From Struthidea cinerea (lineage: Eukaryota; Chordata; Aves; Passeriformes; Corcoracidae): a stretch of 64,000 nt of DNA. The stretch lies in NCBI GenBank assembly GCA_013397865.1, contig VZTI01000421.1, positions 102,844-166,843 of the forward strand, in the 5' to 3' direction. Every line of letters starts with the position of its first letter. The first letter of the stretch is position 1. Of this stretch, positions 12,501 through 21,464 are shown one piece after another. The position numbers were made by a program, and so were the translations under genes. The notes below the pieces were generated by a model. The model made no database searches. It was given only the letters and a program-made list of their open reading frames with translations, and was not told where the DNA came from.

Positions 12501-15500
12501 AACAGGACCCAGATTTCCAGTTCTTGCCTGGTTTTGCGTGGATTAAAATAGCCAGGATTAAAATAGCCCCAGGAATAGGCACACAAGGAGTTGGATTTCC
12601 ATACGTACGTGACATGGAGGCCAGTTCCCTGGGCATGTAGCCTTCGGTGCCCATCTGATGCCAGGTGTCTGTGGCAAAGTTGTACCTCCAGAGCTCCCTG
12701 AAGAGGGGGTAGTCCTCGTTCTCCGGCCCTCCGGACTCATCGTAGTCAGGATTGTACCCTCCGAACACGTAGAGGTTGGAACTGTCGGCCACGCAGCGAT
12801 GGCCACTCCTGGCCGGGGGGCACCGGTGGCCTGCAGGAGGAGGAGAAGGGAAAACAGCTCCAGAAGAGCTCAGGTGGTGTCCCAGGGTCAGGAATTGGGG
12901 TGGTTTGCCATGAATCCATAGGGAAGCACCTCTGCAGCAGGAGGAAATGGCTTTGTAAGGACAGATCCACTTCTCCGAGCTGGAAAAGGGACAATCTGTG
13001 TGCCACCACCTCATTCCTGTCCACTCCACCCCTGGAGCACGTGGCAAACCTTCCACAGCAGCTCTTTCTGAGGTGTTTGATAAAATCCCTCTTCTTTCAT
13101 TCTGTTTGGCAAATTTCACTCAGGAAACAATTCCAAATGTTTGTATTTAAAGCTGCCCAACAGAGAAAAAAATTAAGGATTTGCTTTCCCTCCCACAAAA
13201 ACCTCTCTGTGTCTTCCCTTTTTGTTCCTTGGATCTCAAGAAGACTTTGTCACCAAACATTTAAGTGACACAGGTCTGCTAGAACAGGGAAAATCTGCTC
13301 CTAAATAAAAGCATTTGCACCGGGCAGGGGCAGGGAATCCAGCTGAGATCCTACAGGCAGACGCAGCCATTCCCAAAAGGAATCCCTCTGCCTGCCCACC
13401 CTCTTCCCTAAAACCCAACGGAAATAAAAGCAGGGAGGACAACTCCAGCCCAGCTCTCAACTGGGATAGATAAAAAGATGGATTTGGCCAAGGAAAACCT
13501 AACCAGGAATATTCTTGGACAACAGAAATCGAGGTCTTGGCTGACGAGTGACCAAAATAAACCCAAACAAATCAGTGACCTTCACCTCCCACCTGCTCCC
13601 ACAGACTTTTTATGGATTTTAGGATGGAAAAGGAGCCAGGGAAGCATCTAATTAGGACCCAGCATGTTTTCTTCTGTTATAATTCCCAGCAGTGAATCCA
13701 ACACTGCAAAAAAAAAAAAAACAACGAGGCAATGAAGCATTTTTCCTACAGGAAAAGTGAAACAAATGATTTGTCCAGACCAAATAATGAACTTGAGCTC
13801 AGCACAAGCAGCTTTGCTTAATCACGTCCAACTCTGGTCCAAAATTAAGCTGCTCTCCAGGGTTCAGACAAAGTTTTGACAGATTTGGGTTGTTTCCAGG
13901 AGTAATTGTGTCTCGCAGCAATTCCCACTTAGAAAATTAATAAGCACTGGCCGAAAAAGAGGGGAAGAAAGTTAAGGAATTAAGGGAAAAATCTGTAGCG
14001 GGGACACGGATGGCGGGGCACAGGAGAGGGGGATATTCCACGTCGTAATTTAAAAGGTGTTAAGGAATTAGGAGTTCAAATTTATATCAAATACAGGTTT
14101 TATTTCCCTCTAATTCTAATACTTGCTATGAGAATTTTCCAGAGGGAAGAGAGGAGAATAAAGGTGAGTTTTATATAAAGCCAATAAACTAAAGATGAGT
14201 AATTCCAAGAAAATAAATTAAAAAACACCACCCAGGAGGCCTTCACTGCCATCCACCACCCAAAGTTAAATAGGGAAGACACCTGACTTTGCCAGAAATC
14301 CCCCAGTTAAGTTTCGACAGGAAGGGATCAAAGGGATCACACATCCCTGGAAGTGTCCAAGGCCAGGCTGGCCAGGGCTTGGAGCAACCTGGGATAGTGG
14401 AAAGTGTCCCTGGCCATGGCAGGGGGTGGAATTGGATAATCTTTAAGGGCCCTTCCAACTCCTGCTCATCACTGTGTCTTCAGAAAAGATTCCCCCAGTT
14501 CTGTCTTTTTAAGGAAAAGAGTTGTAAAAGCTGGATCCGCTCAAGAGTTAATTCCGATGAGTTCCTTCAGCAGAAAAATTCCATGGCTCCAGTAAAGAGC
14601 TGCATTTCCATTTAATTAGGACTCGTTGGATGATTCACAGCTCCTGCTGAAATTCAGGAGAGATTTGCAGCTGGTTTTGCTCCAGCCGCGAGCCCATTCC
14701 ACAGGTGCAACTTTTAGATGGTGCAGGAAGATGGGAAAATCCTGGGATTTGCTAAACATCCACCTGTCGTGAGCAAAGTCCATTTCCCCAGAGCTGAACC
14801 CCAAAACACACAAGGCTCAGGGAAGCACAGCAAGGCCCGATCCCCGTGAAAAGCTGGAATTCACTGGGTCCTGCTATGAACTCCTTGATCCTGGACATGG
14901 AAAGCAGCAGGATGTACCAAGTCAAGACAGATCCATGGGGAAGAGGTCGTAAAGTTATGGCAAATGGCTTTAAAATGGATGGATACGATCTGGAAAGCAC
15001 CTGTTTCCCCAGTTAAAGGTTCCAGAGAAAAACAGGAAGGAAGGATGGGAAGGTGCATTTACAAGGAGGCTCCTTTTCCTTAGTCCTGAGGGCAAAAATG
15101 GGAACAATAAAACTTTCAGGGAATAAGTTCCACAATCAGGATGAAGTTTAACAACAGGATGAGAGGAAACAGCCTCAAGCTGTGCCAGAGGAGGCTCAGG
15201 TTGGACACCAGGAGGAATTTCCTCATGGAAAGGGTTGTTAAACATTGGAAGGGGCTGCGCAGGGAGGTTTGGAGTCCTCATCCCTGGAGGTGTCCCAGGA
15301 ATTCCTGGATGTGGCACTCAGGGCTCTGGGCTGGGGACAAGGTGGGGATCAGGCACAGCTTGGACTCGGTGACCTTGGAGGGCTTTTCCAACCCAATGGA
15401 TTCAGTGATTCCAGGCTGAAACATCACGACAGGGACATAATTAAGGAAAGTCCTAATTAAGAGCTGAGCCATCCGACAGAAACTGGCTGGCTGGGCACTG

Positions 15501-18500
15501 ACCTGCCAACACCCTGCTAAATTCCCCCTTTAACCAGTGATTCACTCCATGAGTTCTGAGGGAGCTGCTGGATGGCCCGGATTGACAATTCCCAGCTATT
15601 CCTAATTGAACACCTCTCCTGCAGGAGCTGTAATTAGGACAGGGGATGAAACAAGAAGGTGCTTCCAGATGTGACACAGCAACCCCCTGGAGCAAAGGAG
15701 GCTCAGGGGAGACCTTGTGGCTCTGCACAACTCCCTGACAGGAGGGGGCAGCCGGGGTGGGGTCGGGCTCTGCTCCCAGGGAACAGGGACAGGAGGAGAG
15801 GGAACGGCCTCAGGCTGGGCCAGGGGAGGCTCAGGTTGGATTTTAGGGAAAATTTCTCCATGGAAAAGGTTGGGAAGCATTGGAACTGCCCAGGGCAGGG
15901 GTGGAGTGGCCATCCCTGGAGGGATTCAAAAGCCTTATGGATGTGGCACTTGGGGACGTGGGTCAGTGGTGGCCTCAGCAGTGCTGGGAATGGTTGGACT
16001 CAGTGGTCTGAGAGACTTTTTCCATCTTAAGCAATTCCATGATTCCCTGAATATGAAGTTGTTTTGAGCCTCCTGAAACCATCCTTTTTCTTATGACTGT
16101 CAGAAACCCCAAATAAATCCTTTTATATCTCAAGGGTGGTGTGGAGAGGAATGGGGCCAGACTGCTCAGCGACAGGAGAAGGGACAATGGGCACAAACTG
16201 AAACACAGGAAATTCCAGCTGGATATGAGGAAAAACTTCTACTTTGAGAAGGATTGAGCACTGAACAGGCTTCCCAGAAAAGCTGTAGCTGCCTCTGGAT
16301 CCCTGGAAGTGTCCAAGGCCAGGCTGGACAGGGCTTGGAGCAGCCTGGGATAGTAGAAGGTGTCCCTGCCCGTGGCAGGGGTGGAACTGGGAGGGCTTTC
16401 CGATCCCTTCCCACCCAAAGCATTCCACAATTCCACCCTCCTTTATCAGTTCTCTTTTTTCCCAAGCTAATTTAATCCCAATATCCATCCCAGGGTTATT
16501 TGCAGCACTTTGAGTATCTTAAAGCTCTTCCTGTCAGGATAACAGGAAAAGGACAGCACCAGTGAACAGCCTGTCCTGTTATCAGGGTGTCCCAAACAAC
16601 GCTCTTCCCATCAATCCATGATTTCGATCCCACAAATCCCAGCGCAAGGCTATCCCACGAGGTGTGTGTTACACCACCACATTATCAGCATTACCAGCAG
16701 CAGCAGAATTTCTGCTTCAAGCCCTATTTTTGGAAATAGAAACGGAATAACTACAGGGTGTAAAGCCAACAAATCCAATGTGGCTTTGGATCCTCCTCTT
16801 TCCCAAGCACCACATCCATGGAGAATATCCCAGAGCTGTGCACGTGTCCTTTTCTCTGCTTTTTAAAGCTTTCTAAAGATGGTTTTGGTATTATTTCCCC
16901 CCCTGCCTGGTTTTTCAACATCCACAACAGCAGGATTCAATCTCTCCCTTGCCACTTCTGATCCCTGCAGGAATCCTCAAGGACATTTAGGTCGATATTG
17001 ACTTTGACTCCCAGCTTCAAAGTTTCATCTTTTCCACAACAGCCGGACAAAAAAGGTTTGGAACTCGTGTAATTGGAGCCCCTCAGGAATGTTTGGACAA
17101 GCAGGATTGGGAATGCATCGCTGCGAGTGAGGTTTAAAACCTGTTTGTTCATCCAGCTGCATTCAGCCTCTGCAGATCCCACATTTCCCTTCCGTGGCAG
17201 GCTGCCCACGCCTGAAATATTCCCAAGAGGGAAAGCAGCTGTGGCTGGGTCCCTGAACAAGGCTCTGAGGGGCTGAGGGAAAATGGAGAAGCCAGAGGAT
17301 CCAGCCAAGGATGCCAAACACAACCCACAGCACTGGACAAGAGATTTTCATATGTTACTGAGATCTCCAAAGTTTCCAGAATGGATCATCCCTGCATCCA
17401 GCTGGGAGAGCTCCTGGGTTTGGATCGATGTCCAGAACAGGTCTGGTTCTCCCAGGCTTTGTTTCCAAAATCTTTTGGGCAATCACATTTAAAAGGATTT
17501 TAAAAACTAAAACCTAATGTTCCTTGGGTTGTTTGTTTCTGAAAAAACACACAGGAAAAGAAAGTAATTCTGGAGAATGAGAGCCATAGAAGGGAATTGG
17601 AAAGATCATCTGGTCCAACGTCCTGTGGGAAAAGGACCTGGGATGAGGTTGTTCAGCATCTTGAGCAGCCACAGCCTGAAACCCTTCAGGGACTCCACCA
17701 CATCCCGGGGGGAGGCTGGTCAGGGAATGGTGGTTCCAGGGAATGATGGTTCTCACTGGAAAAAATGTCTTTTTTCCATTGGGATGAACCTTCCCAGTGC
17801 AACCTGTCCCCACTGCTCCTTGTTTTCTTCATGGAAGGGAGACCCTCCATTCTCTTTGTATTTATTCTTTAAGGACCGTAAAACCCTAATGAAGTTCCAC
17901 CTGAGCCTTCTCTTCTCATGGAATCATGGAATGGAATCCCAGGCTGGTTTGGGTTGGAAAGGACCTTAAAGCCCATCCCATTTCATCCCCAGCCATGGGC
18001 AGGGACACCTCCCACTGTCCCAGGCTGCTCCAAGCCCCAATGTCCAGCCTGGCCTTGGACACTTCCAGGGATCCAGGGGCAGCCACAGCTTCCCTGGTTT
18101 TCCAGGGAGAAGAGACTTGAATCTTGAGACTGTACACAGAATTCCAGGGGTGCCGGGTAGAGCAGGATGATCCCATCTCTCCCTCCCAATGTCCCTGTGG
18201 ATGCAGCCCAGGACCTGATTTGCCTTCCCCCCAGTTCCCACTCAGTGAGGCTGCTCCCAAACCACACAGATCCCAGCCTGTGCTGGACTTTTGGGATGTC
18301 ATTCCAGCTGCTGCACTTGGAATTTTGTCTTTTTGACACTTCACACTTGCCTGCCCACTCCTCCAGCCTGTGCAGGTCCCTGGAATGTTATCCTGTTAAT
18401 TAAGGAATCACACGAACACAAACCCCTCCGTGCCATGAAGGGATTTGGGATATTTGGAATTTCTGCTCTATTTTTTTTAATATATATTAAAAACTGAACC

Positions 18501-21039
18501 TCCCCATAAAAAAAAAAAAATCCCAAACCCTTCTGTGACTGGGAAAATTACAGCTGAAGGCAAGAGCAGGAATGCTGAGCCAGGAGAGGCAAAGATCCAT
18601 TTAAGCATCCAGATTGTTCCAACTCCCTTAATCCCAGGAGTCTGATGAAAACACTGAAAAATGTGCATAGAAAGAGGAGAAGAACAAACCACAAACCACC
18701 TGTATTTGACTTTTTTTTTTCATCCTTCCAAAGCTTACAAACACCAGGGCATGGAATAGCGTGTGAAAAACGGAGGAATGACTCCCGAAAACTCTGGAAG
18801 AGAATTGGGAGGTAAGAAAAGAAACCTGGAATCTCTGCAGGAAAACTGGGAGGTAAGGAATGAAACCTGACAAGTCTGGAGGAGAACTGGGAGCTAAGAA
18901 AACAAATCTGGAAACTCTGGAAGAGACCTGGGAGCTAAGGGACAAATCTGGTTGGAGGAAATGGAATGACAGGGGAAAAATTCCTCTCTCAATGGTTATG
19001 TAAGGGCTGCTGCTGGAGCTCTATAAATAGGACCTCAACAGGTGTCAAAGCAGGAGAAAACTCCAGCAATCCAAGATTTTTCCATCCAGGAGGTGTTCAG
19101 GAGGGCTGGCAGTCAGTCTGGGGTTTATTTAGGCTGGATTTAAGTGCCAAGGCTGAGCTGGACGGGGGTGGTTCATCCCGGGCTGCAGCATCTGACCCTG
19201 TGCAGGTCCAGGGCGGGACTGAATCCATGCAGGATCAGGAGGATGCGCTTCCCATCTGCTCCAGCCAATGATTAAAATGCAGGAAGAGGGAGAGAATCAG
19301 GTCCCGTGTTGCCAAAAAAGGACCTTTCCACGGAAGGAAGGAACCATGTCTGAGTGTTTGCCCAAAAATAGAAGGTGTGGAGCCACTCTGCAACTTCCCA
19401 GTGCTCCTACAAGAGGCTGGGAAGGCTGATCCAGAGCGTGGCAGGTTTCAGGGATGGGAACATGGACTGAAAGCCCCTTCCCAGCTGCCCTTGGTGCTCC
19501 AGATGTGCCAAGCACAGGCTCCCACCCCTGAGGGGTGAGGGGCTTCACGTCCCACCCGCACGTGGGATCTGAGTGGCAGGAAAGGATTCCTGATCCTGGG
19601 ATATTCAGCTCAAGGTCATGAGGAGCTATGGAGATAAGGAAAAAGGGGATACCCCACACCAAGTGGGAATATCACAGGGCCATGGGGTGTCCCACATCTC
19701 TCCCAGTGCCACGGAAATTCCCAGTCCTGCGATCCCAGGATAACCTCAGCCTCCTCCTGGAATATTTGGGGGCTGTTGGGGTGACCCAAACAACCAGAAA
19801 CGATGGAATGACTCTTCAGCATCCAGCCTTGCTGGGAGAGAGGCGGAAAAGGGAAAGAACCACTTTTCCCAGGGAACAGGATTAAGCTGATGTCACATCC
19901 CAGCCAGGACTCCCCATCTCTGCATCACCCCTCCCAGGATTGTAGGGATCTCCCAAAAAAACCCCAACACACTGGGATTGTGGAGCAGGGGGATCACCAG
20001 GGGTTATCCCAGGCCTATCCAGGATCCCAGGATGACTGAAACGGGGCTGATCCTCAGCAGGGAATGTGGGGTACCCATATCCCCACATCCATGGGGATGA
20101 ACAGCCTGTGTGGCGCATCCAAGCATCTCCCAACGCCTGGAAAACACTGGAATGGGGAGGGAAGAGCTGCCAGCCACCGGGTTGTAGGAGGGGGTGACCC
20201 TAAATCCACTTGTAAAAGGATAACCACACCCCATCCCTGATTCCAGGCTCCATATCTCGGGATCGTTGGCACGGGAACATCCCAGCTCTCCCCACACCAC
20301 TGCCGGGCTTTGGGGACAGAGTGATCCCTCCTATTCCCGGTCTGTTGGGGTACCCCAGCTCCCCCCGGGAATGTCCGAGAGCCAGGGACGACCTTCCGAG
20401 CTGCAGAGTATCTGTCCCCTCAGGGCCTTGGTTGTCCCTGTCCCAGTCCCCTCAGGGCCTTGGGGACACGCCTCGGACACCTGGGACCTTATGGATGGGG
20501 TGAGCAGACGTCTCTGGAGCGTGGGGATCGGGATGCCCCGATTAAGGACCCCCCAGAAATGGGGGTGCCCCGGTCCCGAACACCGTGGGATGGGTGGTTC
20601 CCAATCACAGAGTCCTTGAAGCCTTGGAAATGGATCTGTCCCAGTCCCTGATCCTTCGAGATGGGGGTGCCCGGTCCAGGACCCCTCAGGACCTTGCGGA
20701 CGGCGGTGCCCCGGTCCCCGACCTCCCGGAGACGGCAGTGCCCCGATCCCGAATCCCTCAGGACCTTGGAAGTGGAGGTGCCCCGGTCCCGGTGCCGGGG
20801 CTGTTGTGCTCCCACACCCCTCGGACCCCTCAGGGACGGGGCTGCCCCGGTCCCGAACCCCTTCTGGACCTTGGGGTTGGGGTCACCCCCGGCGCCGGCC
20901 GCCACTCACCCGCCGTCCGTGGTCTGCCCGGCAGCTGCACGAAGCGGTTCAGGATCCCTCCCCCGCTGCCATCGCCGCCTCCCGTGGCGCCACCCGCGCC
21001 CTCCCCGAGCCCGTCCCGGGCCGCGGCCGCCGCCGACAT
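6568..21039 (-). CDS. KLHDC10: KLHDC10, kelch domain-containing protein 10 (complete, 9 coding exons)
   Basis: Coding exons in transcript order: 21039-20910, 12830-12609, 11969-11815, 11311-11163, 10558-10474, 9880-9814, 9331-9284, 7945-7806 and 6777-6568. All have GT-AG borders and matching phases, giving 401 codons. After an Ala/Gly-rich start (MSAAAAARDG) come six kelch blades marked by YVFGGYNPDY, LVFGGTGIPF, YVFGGTTGYIY, YILGGGTSW, FICGGYNGEV and YVHGGVVNI. The C-terminus contains SLLELCWEKL, which fits the elongin BC-box, and then a CUL2-box-like helix ending VERLK. In mammals the protein is a CUL2 substrate receptor for C-terminal degrons, including alanine tails, and binds PP5 to promote ASK1 signalling (family knowledge). 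The start is the CpG-island ATG facing ZC3HC1. The N-terminal low-complexity part looks shorter than in the human protein, which has about 440 residues. Confidence 0.97.
6778..7805 (-). other. KLHDC10: KLHDC10 intron 8
   Basis: A GT-AG intron of 1,028 bp between the exon encoding the sixth blade and the preceding exon. It is unique A/T-rich sequence with a short T-run near 7163; I see no repeat or gene in it. Confidence 0.8.
8125..8720 (-). mobile_element. CR1 LINE 3' fragment, about 600 bp (KLHDC10 intron 7)
   Basis: It opens with the reverse-complement CR1 3' end (GGTTTGGGTGGGAAGGGACC), runs through the GGGCAGGGACACCTTCCA and GCTGCTCCAAGCCCTGTCC landmarks, and continues to the CAGGTGGGGTCTCACCTGAG segment. 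The copy is long and little damaged. It is very like the copy at 55.53-56.14 kb, so both belong to one fairly young subfamily. Confidence 0.9.
8720..9283 (-). other. KLHDC10: Rest of KLHDC10 intron 7
   Basis: Unique intronic sequence between the CR1 copy and the 48-nt exon at 9284-9331. No further feature is recognised. Confidence 0.6.
9284..9331 (-). CDS. KLHDC10: KLHDC10 coding exon 7 (48-nt small exon)
   Basis: A small exon encoding GFPAARRCHSCVQIKN with AG/GT borders (acceptor CCCCAG, donor GTAAGA). Both flanking phases are 1, so skipping it would delete 16 residues without a frameshift, removing a strand of the fifth kelch blade. It is easy to miss in ORF-based annotation. Confidence 0.93.
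10835..10985 (+). mobile_element. CR1 LINE 3' end fragment (KLHDC10 intron 4)
   Basis: It shows the sense-orientation CR1 tail: GGGCTTGGAGCAACCTGGGA, then GTGTCCCTGCCCAC and TTCCTTCCCACCCAAACCAG. About 150 bp; inserted antisense to KLHDC10. Confidence 0.85.
11312..11814 (-). other. KLHDC10: KLHDC10 intron 3
   Basis: An intron of 503 bp with GT-AG borders. A/T-rich unique sequence; no repeat recognised. Confidence 0.7.
12025..12160 (+). mobile_element. CR1 LINE 3' end fragment (KLHDC10 intron 2)
   Basis: It carries GGGCTTGGAGCGACCTCC, GTGTCCCTGCCCATGGCA and CCTTCCAACCCAAACCATTC, the CR1 tail in plus orientation. Confidence 0.85.
12831..14330 (-). other. KLHDC10: KLHDC10 intron 1, exon 2-proximal part
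   Basis: About 1.5 kb of A/T-rich unique intron with a short A-run near 13708-13721. No gene or clear repeat is seen. The full intron 1 runs from 12831 to 20909. Confidence 0.6.
14335..14460 (+). mobile_element. CR1 LINE 3' end fragment
   Basis: It has AGTGTCCAAGGCCAGGCTGG, GGGCTTGGAGCAACCTGGGA and GTGTCCCTGGCCATGGCAGG: the CR1 tail on the plus strand, in KLHDC10 intron 1. Confidence 0.85.
15125..15425 (+). mobile_element. CR1 LINE 3' fragment (different subfamily)
   Basis: A CR1-type tail with GAGGCTCAGGTTGGACACCA, AATTTCCTCATGGAAAGGGT and GGATGTGGCACTCAGGGCT, ending GGCTTTTCCAACCCAATGG. The wording differs from the neighbouring CR1 tails, so it is another subfamily. Confidence 0.8.
15690..16050 (+). 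mobile_element. CR1 LINE 3' fragment
   Basis: Plus orientation, with AGACCTTGTGGCTCTGCACA, GGCTCAGGTTGGATTTTAGG and GGATGTGGCACTTGGGGACG. It shares its subfamily with the reverse-oriented copy at 54.15-54.59 kb. Confidence 0.82.
16130..16440 (+). mobile_element. CR1 LINE 3' fragment
   Basis: It shows AGGGACAATGGGCACAAACT, then GCTTCCCAGAAAAGCTGT, GGGCTTGGAGCAGCCTGGGA and the usual tail. It is the third plus-oriented CR1 in a row in KLHDC10 intron 1. Confidence 0.88.
16445..17570 (-). other. KLHDC10: KLHDC10 intron 1, unique stretch
   Basis: About 1.1 kb between CR1 copies. No exon, repeat or RNA gene recognised. Confidence 0.5.
17580..17915 (-). mobile_element. CR1-like LINE fragment, relative of the ZC3HC1 intron array
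   Basis: The minus-orientation CR1 3' end (GGAAAGATCATCTGGTCCAA) is followed by GGTGGTTCCAGGGAATGATGG-like sequence (17728 onward), then TGAACCTTCCCAGTGCAACC and GGAGACCCTCCATTCTC. The 17750-17915 part is closely similar to 25785-25945, which bounds the big tandem array. Confidence 0.78.
17918..18410 (-). mobile_element. CR1 LINE 3' fragment
   Basis: It starts CATGGAATCATGGAATGGAA, then GGGTTGGAAAGGACCTTAAA and CTGCTCCAAGCCCCAATGTC, and runs into the upstream CR1 segment with GTGGATGCAGCCCAGGACCT. It lies on the minus strand, directly beside the copy at 17580-17915. Confidence 0.87.
18770..18960. repeat. Minisatellite, unit about 42-45 bp, about 4 copies
   Basis: Imperfect copies of a unit with the core GAGAACTGGGAGCTAAGAAA and ACAAATCTGGAAACTCTGG. 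It lies in KLHDC10 intron 1. Confidence 0.75.
18965..20325 (-). other. KLHDC10: KLHDC10 intron 1, unique stretch
   Basis: About 1.3 kb without a recognisable repeat or exon, becoming more GC-rich toward exon 1. Confidence 0.5.
20530..20860. repeat. GC-rich minisatellite in KLHDC10 intron 1
   Basis: The core GGTGCCCCGGTCCCGAA and its variants recur near 20565, 20667, 20705, 20738, 20779 and 20841, with CTCAGGACCTTGG between several copies. Spacing is irregular (about 33-100 bp). The repeat ends just 50 bp from the exon 1 donor, so it lies inside the CpG island. Confidence 0.8.
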
Positions 21040-21456
21040 GGCCCGTCCGCTGCCTGAGGGACGGGGCGCCCACCGCCAATCACCGCTGAGCTTCTTCGGC
21101 CGCGGCCTATCAGAAGCGGGCTTGTTGGTAGGTGAGGGGAGGCCGCAGTGAGACCGCCGCTGTTGGGAGAACTGAGCGATCGATCCAGGCTGGAGCAATG
21201 GAGCACCGAGAGCGGAGGCGCGGGGACACACGCGGGGACACACGCGGGGACACTCGCGGGGGCACTCACGGGGGCATTCTCGGGGACATTCTCGAGGGCG
21301 TCGGCGCCCTCCGAGCCCTCCGAGAGGTTTCGGGGGCCGTGCGGGGGTTGCGTGGAGTCATGAGCGACCCCACGGCGCGAACGGAACGTTTGTGCGCGAG
21401 CGGAACGTTCGTGCGGGACCGCGTTTCCCGGGCGGTGGCGGGAGGGAGGGACCAAA
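21040..21456. promoter_or_regulatory. Divergent KLHDC10/ZC3HC1 promoter
   Basis: Only 417 bp separate the two ATGs, which face away from each other. No TATA box is evident in either direction. It contains a GCCAATCA NF-Y-type box at 21075-21082, a 12-bp tandem repeat at 21220-21296, two near-copies of GCGGAACGTT at about 21380-21412, and a YY1-type motif at the ZC3HC1 end. This is the usual build of a housekeeping bidirectional promoter; coordinated expression is inferred. Confidence 0.85.
21220..21296. repeat. 12-bp tandem repeat, about 6 copies, in the divergent promoter
   Basis: The unit is GGGGACACACGC, drifting to GGGGGCACTCAC and GGGGACATTCTC. The G-run in each unit leaves four or more regularly spaced G-tracts on the plus strand. 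Confidence 0.88.
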
Positions 21457-21464
21457 ATGGCGGC
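21452..21464 (+). promoter_or_regulatory. ZC3HC1: YY1-type motif overlapping the ZC3HC1 start codon
   Basis: CCAAAATGGCGGC fits the YY1 consensus (AANATGGCGGC), and its ATG is the ZC3HC1 initiator. YY1 sites just downstream of the start site are common in TATA-less promoters (established knowledge). Binding is not shown here. Confidence 0.6.
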
